Source of the DNA: a virus
Direction: 5' to 3' (one strand)
IMG/VR virus record: IMGVR_UViG_3300029951_000412
Coordinates: 1-30,448 of that record
Length of the DNA stretch: 30,448 nucleotides
Position numbers and translations under genes: made by a program. Positions 1 through 5,966 of this stretch are shown in pieces (position 1 is the stretch's first letter; each line of letters begins with the position of its first letter). The notes below the pieces were generated by a model. That model ran no database searches. It saw only the letters and a program-made list of their open reading frames with translations, and had not been told where the DNA came from.

Positions 1-90
1 CAATTGATTTCCCACATACCGACCGAGGACAGAAACGAGCGGATGAAGAAATGGACGGGTTCCCGTCCATCCCAGCCAAGGAGAAGGAAC

Positions 91-279
91 ATGAGTGAAA
101 TGATCCCATTGGGTGAGGGTATCGTCCCATTTACAGGGTACAAGTGCGTTCGTTGTCCAGACTGGATCGGCGAGGACGCTGAGGATGTCGTCAACCATCT
201 TGCGACTGAGTACCACCAAAAGCCACACACGCCAGATGCGTTCTGGGATGACATCTCTGGACAATGGGTCGAGCCATGA
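91..279 (+). CDS. Small zinc-finger-like protein
   Basis: Protein of 62 aa, family not recognised. It has CVRC near residue 19 followed by HLATEYH about 14 residues later. This C-x2-C...H-x5-H spacing resembles a C2H2 zinc finger. The frame is open from position 4, but ATG at 91 is preferred because an AAGGAG-type ribosome binding site lies at 79-84, about 6 bases upstream, and the extra N-terminal residues are low complexity and basic. The stop overlaps the next start as ATGA, implying translational coupling. A role in nucleic-acid binding is inference from the finger spacing only. Confidence 0.6.
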   Translation: MSEMIPLGEGIVPFTGYKCVRCPDWIGEDAEDVVNHLATEYHQKPHTPDAFWDDISGQWVEP

Positions 280-551
280 AACAACCAGACGCATCAGTGT
301 TGTATGAAGCGATCCGGCTGTTGAGACAACATCTCAACGATAACGGATTCTTCGCAGGCGCTCGATGGGATTTCAAACCGAAGGGCACTGAGACGCATCC
401 CGACTGTATGAGACTCACCATCAAGGTTGATATAGAGCCTCTCGAAGATCGGCGAAGCATGGGACGAAGGCTACCTTCTGTTCCGAGGCAACAACGCACC
501 CAGCCTGCAAAGTCTGGTGGGCAAACTGGTATTGCAGAACGACGACGGTGA
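276..551 (+). CDS. Small hypothetical protein, probably frameshifted
   Basis: Starts in an ATGA overlap with the previous gene and encodes an N-terminal part that looks genuine, ending near the sequence RLTIKVDIEP. After about position 440 this frame turns into a Arg/Pro/Gln-rich string typical of an out-of-frame read. The +1 frame, open from 436, instead reads KIGEAWDEGYLLFRG and continues with normal composition to a stop at 607-609. The likely intact product is therefore a fusion of the two frames of about 110 aa. No start codon is available for the second frame near its beginning. Either a single-base error or mutation, or less likely a programmed shift, explains this. No known family recognised. 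Confidence 0.5.
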   Translation: MKQPDASVLYEAIRLLRQHLNDNGFFAGARWDFKPKGTETHPDCMRLTIKVDIEPLEDRRSMGRRLPSVPRQQRTQPAKSGGQTGIAERRR

Positions 552-609
552 CGTGACAGATCAAATGCGACTGTGGTATAATGGACGTGGAGACGTTTAT
601 GGTTTATGA
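436..609 (+). other. Downstream frame of the frameshifted gene
   Basis: This +1 frame is open from just after a TAG at 433-435 to TGA at 607-609. It encodes about 57 residues including EAWDEGYLLFRGNNAPSL and ends DQMRLWYNGRGDVYGL. Its composition is mixed acidic and hydrophobic, as expected for coding sequence, unlike the overlapping frame. It has no ATG and no usable GTG/TTG near its start, so it is best read as the displaced C-terminal half of the gene starting at 276. Confidence 0.45.
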
Positions 610-856
610 GAAGTACAATCCGAAGGCATCGCCCAAAGAGAAAGCAGCACGCCGATTGCGTGTCGCCGCTGCGATCAAAGCCGACCATGATCGCACGACT
701 CAAGCCGCCCGTGCCGCAGCAGCCAACTCTCCTTATGAGCCACAATCACTCGGAGATTTCATGGCTGGTAAACCAATGGTCGCACTCCCTTTGGACTGCC
801 GACCGAGGAGCAGAAGTGATCTATCTACCATCAGACCCGAAGCCGCAAGGCTATAA
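599..856 (+). CDS. Small hypothetical protein
   Basis: Protein of up to 85 aa. The first 60 residues are basic and alanine-rich (KASPKEKAARRLRVAAAI), likely helical, of unknown function. ATG at 599 is chosen over 581 because GGAG lies about 6 bases upstream. From about 760 onward the reading (LPLDCRPRSRSDLS) looks out of frame, while the overlapping frame starting at 735 looks real. So either the two genes overlap by 120 bases or they are one gene split by a second +1 shift. Confidence 0.4.
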   Translation: MVYEKYNPKASPKEKAARRLRVAAAIKADHDRTTQAARAAAANSPYEPQSLGDFMAGKPMVALPLDCRPRSRSDLSTIRPEAARL

Positions 857-1004
857 CGGTTGGCGGTATCTCGCCATAAATCACGATGCGTGCGGCTGTG
901 GTCGTGCCGAAGGCATTGATCGCTATGGCAACAAAGTCTACGACGATTGGCTGTGCGAGTCACACCAAGCGTGCGATGGACATCCTGAAGGAGCGGAACA
1001 ATGA
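735..1004 (+). CDS. Small Cys/His-rich protein
   Basis: Protein of 89 aa. It contains CGCGRAEG followed about 20 residues later by WLCESHQ, then CDGH. This C-x-C...C-x2-H pattern suggests a zinc knuckle of the type seen beside HNH proteins. No good ribosome binding site precedes ATG 735, so the true N-terminus may come from the overlapping upstream frame. The stop is shared as ATGA with a 21-codon gene downstream. Function unknown; nucleic-acid binding is a guess. Confidence 0.5.
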   Translation: MSHNHSEISWLVNQWSHSLWTADRGAEVIYLPSDPKPQGYNGWRYLAINHDACGCGRAEGIDRYGNKVYDDWLCESHQACDGHPEGAEQ

Positions 1005-1066
1005 ACGAGTTTTTCTGCAATCACGGACAGGTTGTATCGAGCAAATGCACTGCCTGCACGATCTGA
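1001..1066 (+). CDS. Tiny 21-aa Cys/His peptide
   Basis: A 21-codon ORF beginning MNEFFCNHGQ with a later KCTAC, giving C-x-H and C-x2-C pairs compatible with one zinc site. It overlaps the previous stop as ATGA and is preceded by an excellent ribosome binding site (AAGGAG at about 989-994, spacing 6-7). That site is stronger than those of most neighbours, which argues for translation despite the size. Function unknown. Confidence 0.45.
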   Translation: MNEFFCNHGQVVSSKCTACTI

Positions 1067-1078
1067 GTATTAGGCTCT

Positions 1079-1594
1079 ATGAGCCGCAATCCAACTCCCA
1101 CAAATCTTGAAGAGTTCCGCACACAGCTTGAAGCCTTGCTTCGGCTGAACTTACCTTCCGCTGAGGTGAATGTGCGGATGGATATGGGCCCGGCGCGGTT
1201 CTACAAGCTCATCAAAGAGGCATACCCAAACTGCATAGGTCTCGAAGACGTTGCTAAGTTCCTCGGGATCGCATGGCGAACTCCGCGTAAGAACCTTTCA
1301 AAGCAATGCACCATTGGCGACTGCACGCGCAAATACGCGGCCCGTGGCATGTGCGGTCGTCATTACCAGAAGTGGAGAACGTATGGCGATGCGAACCACG
1401 CAGGCAAGGGCAAGGGGCATAGAACCGACCTTGATGAGAGCGACAACACCCCACCCATCACATCAGAGCAAGTAGAGGCACTTAAACGGGACATTGAGAC
1501 CACCTTTACAGGCATTCATGACAAGTCTTTGCCCAAGTACGCCGCCCCAATTGTGATCTGGACGAAGGAGGAATTGGCTAAAAGACGGTATTAG
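1079..1594 (+). CDS. Zinc-motif DNA-binding protein, HNH-associated type
   Basis: Protein of 171 aa. The central block CTIGDCTRKYAARGMC-GRHYQKWRTYGD (about residues 76-103) is the C-x4-C-x8-C-x2-H zinc motif with the trailing HYxxWxxYGD signature. This block commonly accompanies phage HNH endonucleases and their relatives. The N-terminal half is helical. The C-terminal half is acidic and lacks an HNH catalytic core, so it may be a DNA-binding relative that has lost nuclease function or a standalone regulator. Its ATG is preceded by TGAGTATTAG with a 5-base gap, the same arrangement as at the HNH gene at 4451. Confidence 0.65.
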   Translation: MSRNPTPTNLEEFRTQLEALLRLNLPSAEVNVRMDMGPARFYKLIKEAYPNCIGLEDVAKFLGIAWRTPRKNLSKQCTIGDCTRKYAARGMCGRHYQKWRTYGDANHAGKGKGHRTDLDESDNTPPITSEQVEALKRDIETTFTGIHDKSLPKYAAPIVIWTKEELAKRRY

Positions 1595-1599
1595 GGAGT

Positions 1600-2031
1600 A
1601 TGGACTATTCCGCCTCTGGCCTGAAACTCACTGAGCAATTTGAATCCTGCTCTCTAACTGCGTACCAAGACATCAAGGGTGTTTGGACTCAGGGCTGGGG
1701 TCATACCTTCGGTATCAACGCAGCTTCGCCCCCCATCACCCAACAACAGGCCGACGATTGGCTGCTCGAAGATGTGCAAGCCGCCTGCATCGCTGTAAAC
1801 CGCTATGTGACTGTCTCCCTTACTCAAGGTCAGTTCGACGCAATGGTCGATTGGGTCTTTAACCTCGGCGTCGGCAACTTCCTATCCAGCACAATGCTCA
1901 AGCTACTCAACGCTGGTGATTTCGCAGGTGCGGCAGTCGAGATAGACAAGTGGGATCACTCAAGCGGTCAAGTCATCGCCGGGCTACTCAGACGCAGACA
2001 AAGCGAGACCGATGAGTTTAACGGTGTGTAA
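1600..2031 (+). CDS. Endolysin, GH24 lysozyme (T4/P22 type)
   Basis: Muramidase that cleaves the N-acetylmuramic acid-N-acetylglucosamine bond of peptidoglycan for host lysis. At 143 aa it has normal family length. The catalytic triad is visible with T4 lysozyme spacing: Glu15 in QFES, Asp24 in AYQD and Thr30 in VWTQGWGHT (T4: 11, 20, 26). The conserved DAMVDWVFNLGVGNF helix and the C-terminal GLLRRRQSE are also present. No signal peptide or SAR segment is seen, so a separate holin would be needed for export; none is obvious next to it. It sits in the accessory block rather than beside tail genes. Confidence 0.93.
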   Translation: MDYSASGLKLTEQFESCSLTAYQDIKGVWTQGWGHTFGINAASPPITQQQADDWLLEDVQAACIAVNRYVTVSLTQGQFDAMVDWVFNLGVGNFLSSTMLKLLNAGDFAGAAVEIDKWDHSSGQVIAGLLRRRQSETDEFNGV

Positions 2032-2034
2032 TTC

Positions 2035-2202
2035 ATGACTATCAAAAGCTTCAGCATGTGCAAGTACGAGTTGGTTGTGGGCGACGTTGCTGTGACATGT
2101 GATCGACCCTGCCAAGGCGATTACTGCCACGAGCATGAAGCAAAGATCGAGGAAATCGAGGACATGGAGCGCGAGGTACAGCGCATCGTGAACGGTAGTT
2201 GA
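2035..2202 (+). CDS. Small Cys/His zinc-knuckle protein
   Basis: A 55-aa ORF three bases after the endolysin stop. Cysteines at 9, 22, 26 and 31 with His32 and His34 (CDRPC then YCHEH) suggest a zinc-binding knuckle. An acidic coiled-coil-like helix follows (KIEEIEDMEREVQR). Its stop codon overlaps TTGAG at 2199-2203, the proposed insertion site of the adjacent tnpB element, so the element landed at the very end of this gene. Family not recognised. Confidence 0.6.
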   Translation: MTIKSFSMCKYELVVGDVAVTCDRPCQGDYCHEHEAKIEEIEDMEREVQRIVNGS

Positions 2203-2212
2203 GGAGCGCAAT

Positions 2213-2231
2213 CCCAGATTTTTAATCTGGG
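2213..2231 (+). repeat. Left-end hairpin of tnpB element
   Basis: Perfect 8-bp stem CCCAGATT/AATCTGGG with a TTT loop, about 10 bases inside the proposed left boundary. It has the same stem core as the right-end hairpin. Confidence 0.65.
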
Positions 2232-2265
2232 TAAGCGACGACTTTGATGGAGAAAGGAGGATACC

Positions 2266-3312
2266 GTGATTCAGACACAACTAAAACTTCGGATGTGCAA
2301 GACACAAGAAAGAATTGCTGAGTCATGGCTTCCTATTCTCGGCTCTGTGTTCAACTTTGCAGTCAGAAAGATAGAACTCAACGCCAAGGACAAAATCTAT
2401 TTCTCCAAGAACGATTTCCAGAACCTACTGGCGAACCACGGAGAGCGGCTGGAGATTCCTAGCCACACGTTGCAGGGAGTTCTCTGCACTGTGCACGATG
2501 CGTGGAAGCGTTGCTTCAAGAAGATTGCTGGCAAGCCACGTCTTAAAGGAATGCGGAACAAACTCACCAGCATTCCGTTTCCTGACCCCATCAAGGCTCC
2601 GAAAGGTAATCGCATCACTCTGCCGAGTCTGGGTAGTGTCCGCTTCTACAAGATGGACATTCCAGATGGCAAAATCAAGTGCGGTCGCATGGTCAAACGT
2701 GCATCGGGTTGGTATCTCTGCCTGTTCATAGATGCAGAGCCAAAGAAGATTGAGCGGACTGGGTATGGAGAAATTGGAATAGACTCAGGCTTCTCGAATC
2801 TACTGACAACTTCGGACGGAGAAATCATCGAACACCCACGGGAGTTGGAAGCCAGTGCAGAACGATTGGCACAAGCACAACGTGGCCACGACAAGCATTT
2901 GGCTGCACGCATTCAGGAACGGGTTGCCAACCGCAAGAAAGATAGAAATCACAAGTTAACGACACGATTAGTTTCAGAAAACGTGCTCATCGTGTGGAGC
3001 AAGGATAACCACAAAGGAATAGCCAAGAAGTTTGGGAAGAGCGTGAGCAGTTCAGCCCACGCACAGATTCGAGGGATGCTGTCGTACAAGTCGCCCACAA
3101 GCGGTACGACATTCATCGAGGCTGCTTCCAAAGATTCCACCAAGACCTGTAACGAATGTGGGAGACCCTCTGGTCCTACAGGACTTGCGGGATTGTCGGT
3201 AAGAAGTTGGGTGTGTAGAGACTGTGGAGCCTCGCACGATAGAGACGTAAACGCCGCTATCAACACCCTCAACATCGGGGCAGGATGTGCCCACGAGGTT
3301 GCCTATGTCTAA
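2266..3312 (+). CDS. tnpB: TnpB-family RNA-guided nuclease, RuvC-II Glu apparently lost
   Basis: TnpB proteins use an omega/reRNA from their own 3' end to cut DNA and are ancestors of Cas12. This 348-aa protein has RuvC-I GIDSG (Asp173), a CNEC...CRDC zinc ribbon (295-320) and RuvC-III HDRDVNAA (Asp327). The RuvC-II block, normally IVxEDLNxKGM, reads LIVWSKDNHKGI, which puts Ser245 where the catalytic Glu belongs. It may be nuclease-dead, or may use a relocated acid such as Glu285 in TTFIEAASKD; rearranged sites are known in the family. Start is GTG with a strong AAAGGAGG site 5 bases upstream. The length is slightly short but within the family range. Confidence 0.88.
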   Translation: MIQTQLKLRMCKTQERIAESWLPILGSVFNFAVRKIELNAKDKIYFSKNDFQNLLANHGERLEIPSHTLQGVLCTVHDAWKRCFKKIAGKPRLKGMRNKLTSIPFPDPIKAPKGNRITLPSLGSVRFYKMDIPDGKIKCGRMVKRASGWYLCLFIDAEPKKIERTGYGEIGIDSGFSNLLTTSDGEIIEHPRELEASAERLAQAQRGHDKHLAARIQERVANRKKDRNHKLTTRLVSENVLIVWSKDNHKGIAKKFGKSVSSSAHAQIRGMLSYKSPTSGTTFIEAASKDSTKTCNECGRPSGPTGLAGLSVRSWVCRDCGASHDRDVNAAINTLNIGAGCAHEVAYV

Positions 3313-3329
3313 CATCGGCAAGTCAGGAA

Positions 3330-3350
3330 TCCCAGAGTTTTACTCTGGGA
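3330..3350 (+). repeat. Right-end hairpin of tnpB element / reRNA 3' region
   Basis: Stem TCCCAGAG/CTCTGGGA with a TTTTA loop, 17 bases after the tnpB stop and followed by GCA and TCAA. In this family the guide RNA scaffold spans the end of tnpB and the right end, and the guide is the flanking DNA. Here that would be the first bases of the sigma-like gene region. Confidence 0.6.
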
Positions 3351-3381
3351 GCATCAAATGGCCCGACAAGGACGGACAGTA

Positions 3382-4059
3382 ATGGCTACCGCAACGATGC
3401 CCCGACTTAAACCTTTCAATCCACAAGCAAACAAACCACCCACAGCCCTCGGTAACATGGACAAGTTCATCTGGGGCTTGGTGAACAAGCTCATCCGAAC
3501 CTACTCGATCTCCGACTTCATCTTCGAGGGACGTGGCTCAGACTATCGTGATGACATGTACCAGACGGCTTACTGCGCTGTGTTGAGCGCCCAAAGACGG
3601 CACTCCAAGAAAGCCAAGAATCCCGCGTATCTCAAGACCTGCATCGTCAATAGCCTGCTCAAGGATGAGCAAGGACAACGTAAGCGCAGACAACAGACAG
3701 AGAACAGCGTAGACGAACTGGTGGGGGACAGCGATTGCTTAGCTCACACCACAGCAGCACTGACAGCAGACGACACATCGGCGCAACTCGAAGCACAGCA
3801 AGACGTTGAGAAGCTATTCAACCGAGCCAACCTCACAGATAGTGAACGCACAGTAGTCGAGTTGAGCTACGGCTTCGGTCGAGGCGCTGACATCGGGCCG
3901 CAGAACGTAGAGCAGACCATGAGGCTTGTTGGTAAGAGCAACAGTTGGGTATCGAGTCGGCTGCAAGCCGCTCACATCAAGCTCAGTGTAGCCAGTGAGC
4001 CAGACAACCAACCTACCTCACCCCGGACTGATGAGACGCTACTCATCGACAAGCGTTAA
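3382..4059 (+). CDS. Sigma-70-like RNA polymerase sigma factor
   Basis: Protein of 225 aa. A region-2-like helical segment (DDMYQTAYCAVLSAQRR...AYLKTCIVNSLL, roughly 58-95) is followed by a region-4-like helix-turn-helix. That second part (LTDSERTVVELSYGFG...RLVGKSNSWVSSRLQAAHIKL, roughly 145-195) would contact the -35 element. Phage sigma factors redirect host polymerase to phage promoters. ATG 3382 has AAGGA 10 bases upstream and is preferred over in-frame ATG 3358, which abuts the mobile element end. Its likely targets are the repeated intergenic motif sites described here (inference). Divergent, so a sigma-like regulator without full promoter activity is possible. Confidence 0.7.
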   Translation: MATATMPRLKPFNPQANKPPTALGNMDKFIWGLVNKLIRTYSISDFIFEGRGSDYRDDMYQTAYCAVLSAQRRHSKKAKNPAYLKTCIVNSLLKDEQGQRKRRQQTENSVDELVGDSDCLAHTTAALTADDTSAQLEAQQDVEKLFNRANLTDSERTVVELSYGFGRGADIGPQNVEQTMRLVGKSNSWVSSRLQAAHIKLSVASEPDNQPTSPRTDETLLIDKR

Positions 4060-4090
4060 CACATGCTCAACACAAGGACACTCAAGAATC

Positions 4091-4210
4091 ATGAGCGACA
4101 GACAAGCAACTCCAATCGAAATTGTGATGGCTAAAGGCATCGACCTGCTGGATCAGGTTGATGACGTTCTGTCTGGCAAGACCAAGTGGACGTATGACCA
4201 TCCGTGCTAA
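4091..4210 (+). CDS. 39-aa hypothetical protein
   Basis: Small acidic protein with one predicted helix (EIVMAKGIDLLDQVDDVLSG). The frame is open further upstream, but the longer read overlaps the sigma-like gene and looks non-coding. ATG 4091 has a weak AAGGA about 11 bases upstream. It is the last gene of the left block before a non-coding stretch. No family recognised. Confidence 0.4.
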   Translation: MSDRQATPIEIVMAKGIDLLDQVDDVLSGKTKWTYDHPC

Positions 4211-4233
4211 GTCCTGTGTTATCAACAATGGCT

Positions 4234-4403
4234 GGGAAGTGGAACTTCCCCACCACCCTCCTTTCGCCCGTTTCTGGGCAGGAGGGGGCACTTTCGAAGG
4301 GGAGTACATCCCTAATAGGCAGAATGCTTTAGAACGGGGGTGCGGTACACGAACATGTTGAATCGACCTGAATTCGTGGGGAAGTATCCCTAAAAATTTT
4401 GGG
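4234..4403 (+). ncRNA. Hairpin-rich non-coding stretch, possible structured RNA
   Basis: Within the 240-base gap 4211-4450 no gene is seen, but several perfect inverted repeats occur. GGGAAGT/ACTTCCC (4234-4250) has a GGA loop. CCCTCCT/AGGAGGG (4256-4286) encloses GCCC/GGGC. Two related short hairpins GGGA/TCCC lie at 4300-4312 and 4379-4390, each followed by TAA. CACGAA/TTCGTG spans 4348-4377. No T-run follows the strong hairpins, so they are not typical terminators. They could be a structured leader RNA for the HNH gene or repeated protein-binding sites. Confidence 0.35.
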
Positions 4404-4450
4404 AGCCAAAAACAAATTAGGAGGGGGCGAAATGTTGAGTATTAGATTTC

Positions 4451-4852
4451 ATGCCCGGCCAACATCGTCACCGCACCCGCTTTGCCCGAGAGTACAACTC
4501 GTATAAGTCCGCCCAGCATCGCTGCCGTAATCCCCGTGACAAGGCGTGGAAATATTACGGCGGTCGAGGAATAGAGTTCCGCTTTACCAGCTTCGTCCAA
4601 TTCATCGCCGAGTTAGGCCCACGTCCCGAAGGTACGACCCTTGATCGCAAAGACAACGATGGTCATTACGAGCCCGGTAACGTGAAGTGGTCAACTCGGT
4701 CGGAACAGCGACTCAACAGTCGTTACTTAGGACGGTCAAAGTGCTCGTACATCAAGCACAGGGACATCACGCCTTGTGAGCACGAACCCAAACGATGTCG
4801 CGGTTGCTGTAGCCGTTGTTACAACCAGCAAGTGTACCAATCCCTAAAATAA
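4451..4852 (+). CDS. HNH homing-type endonuclease
   Basis: Protein of 133 aa of the phage HNH family. The signature runs WKYYGGRGIEF, then GPRPEGTTLDRKDNDGHYEPGN and VKWSTRSEQRLNSR (about residues 34-90). This is the classic pattern in which LDRxDNDGxYEPGN forms the metal finger. A C-terminal Cys-rich tail (CEHEPKRCRGCCSRC) probably binds zinc. Only ATG 4451 is in frame. The strong GGAGGGGG site upstream is spaced for ATG 4432 in another frame, which makes only a 24-codon leader overlapping this gene, so translation may be coupled or weak. Its position next to a broken terminase gene fits the habit of homing nucleases to sit in or near terminase genes. Confidence 0.88.
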   Translation: MPGQHRHRTRFAREYNSYKSAQHRCRNPRDKAWKYYGGRGIEFRFTSFVQFIAELGPRPEGTTLDRKDNDGHYEPGNVKWSTRSEQRLNSRYLGRSKCSYIKHRDITPCEHEPKRCRGCCSRCYNQQVYQSLK

Positions 4853-4885
4853 ATCAGGAATTCCTCAAGGTCTGAGCCAAAAGCT

Positions 4886-4902
4886 GGATTACTCCTCTCT
4901 GA
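4886..4902 (+). promoter_or_regulatory. Late-promoter-like motif, copy A
   Basis: GGATTACTCCTCTCTGA, one of five copies of NNATTAYTCCWNNSTGA in gaps before gene modules. Its last base is the A of the downstream ATG, so a transcript from here would be leaderless or start upstream. Confidence 0.5.
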
Positions 4903-5966
4903 TGACCACCTACGAATATATCGAGCTTGGCTTCGACTTCGGCGACCTAAGCTCCCTCAACTCCCTGTCCTCGGTCGGCTATAAAGTCGTCCATGTTGCC
5001 AAGATTCCCTCCTCCCAGTATGAGCCCCCTTACGTCGCCCTGCTGGAGCGTCCCCTTGAGGGTAAGGCTGCCCAAGACGCGGTGGACTATTACAGCAAGC
5101 CGGTCGGCCCAGCTATCAGGTCCGTTCAAGAGGGTGCCACTGTCGCAAAGCCCGCAGGGTCAAAGTTTCAGGATGCGCTCGCCTATGCTCGGGAGCATGG
5201 TACTGATATTCCGAACTGCGTAGCGTCGTATACATGCCCCGAAACGTGCAGTGTCACTAAGCCATCAGGCCACAATCCTTACGCCGTCTGGGTAGACAAC
5301 AAACTCGCTTACGATCCGCACGAGAAACAGATAGCCTTCCACTCTAACCCCGCCATCTTCCGCCTGTACGGGGGAGCCAAGGGCGGCGGCAAGAGCCTCT
5401 GCCTGCTGTGGGAAGCTATCACCTTCTGCCAGAACATTCCGGGCTGCCACGTCCTGTTGCTTCGCCGAACCTTCCCAGACTTGAACAAAACCCTGATGGA
5501 TCACTTCAGCAAGAAGATTCCATCCGCTGTTTACGGTGGGCCTCGCAACTGGAACCGTAACGATCACGTTGTGACTTTCCCCAACGGCTCCAAGCTGTGG
5601 TTTGGTGCTTGTCAGCATGAGCATGACGTATACGACTACAACGGTGGTGAGTACGTCTTCATCGGAATCGATGAGGCGACAGAGTGGACTTACGAGATGT
5701 TCCAGTACCTCACCCTCCAGAACCGCTGCCCGATCAAGATCGACAAGAATGGCAAGCCCGTGGTTCCGTGCATGGCTCTGGCGAGTAACCCCGGAGGCAT
5801 CGGCTCGGATTGGATTGAGGCTCTGTTCATCGGCAAGAAGAACGAGAAGGGCGAACTCGTCCGCAACATGGAAATCGCCAAAAAGTACACCCACGGCAAG
5901 ATCACTAAGTACGATCCGAGCCGCTACGCCTACATCTTCTCGTCCGTCTTCGACAACCCAGTATGA
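4902..5966 (+). CDS. Truncated terminase-like ATPase with DUF4177-like N-terminus
   Basis: Protein of 354 aa. Residues 1-52 (MTTYEYIELG...YVALLERP) resemble a DUF4177-type small domain. After a linker there is a packaging ATPase with Walker A GGAKGGGKS (157-165), Walker B VFIGIDEAT (Asp257, Glu258) and the coupling motif SNPGG (295-299). The C-terminal nuclease domain of large terminases is absent: the frame stops directly after FDNPV, inside the second copy of a 29-bp repeat whose first copy lies in the N-terminal domain. A complete second large terminase is encoded at 11998-13707, so this copy is probably a chimeric remnant or an ATPase-only paralogue. An assembly join at the repeat must also be considered. 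Confidence 0.8.
   Translation: MTTYEYIELGFDFGDLSSLNSLSSVGYKVVHVAKIPSSQYEPPYVALLERPLEGKAAQDAVDYYSKPVGPAIRSVQEGATVAKPAGSKFQDALAYAREHGTDIPNCVASYTCPETCSVTKPSGHNPYAVWVDNKLAYDPHEKQIAFHSNPAIFRLYGGAKGGGKSLCLLWEAITFCQNIPGCHVLLLRRTFPDLNKTLMDHFSKKIPSAVYGGPRNWNRNDHVVTFPNGSKLWFGACQHEHDVYDYNGGEYVFIGIDEATEWTYEMFQYLTLQNRCPIKIDKNGKPVVPCMALASNPGGIGSDWIEALFIGKKNEKGELVRNMEIAKKYTHGKITKYDPSRYAYIFSSVFDNPV
5014..5042 (+). repeat. 29-bp direct repeat, copy 1
   Basis: Perfect 29-bp match to 5957-5985, offset 943 bases. It lies in the DUF4177-like segment, where it encodes part of QYEPPYVAL. Confidence 0.95.

Larger units (their letters stand above)
2204..3357 (+). mobile_element. Solo-tnpB element of IS200/IS605 type
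   Basis: A single tnpB gene flanked by matching hairpins, with no tnpA transposase in the window. The left hairpin (2213-2231) and the right hairpin (3330-3350) share the stem CCCAGA/TCTGGG, as expected for the subterminal hairpins recognised by Y1 transposases. The right end finishes with TCAA at 3354-3357, the right-end tetranucleotide known from IS608. A TTGAG candidate target lies at 2199-2203. Boundaries are inferred from these signals. Mobilisation would need a TnpA supplied in trans. The element sits between the stop of one gene and the start of the sigma-like gene. Confidence 0.7.

Noticed and set aside
191-745. A 184-codon minus-strand ORF at the left end
   Set aside because: Overlaps several + strand genes with better composition and ribosome binding sites; Cys/Arg-rich shadow pattern.
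4432-4506. A 24-codon leader ORF with a strong GGAGGGGG site before the HNH gene
   Set aside because: The product is Pro/Arg-rich and overlaps the HNH coding frame; kept only as a comment on HNH translation.
4211-4901. Group I intron carrying the HNH gene upstream of the terminase fragment
   Set aside because: No recognisable P7/R-S core sequences and no upstream exon of the downstream ORF; the hairpins alone do not make an intron.
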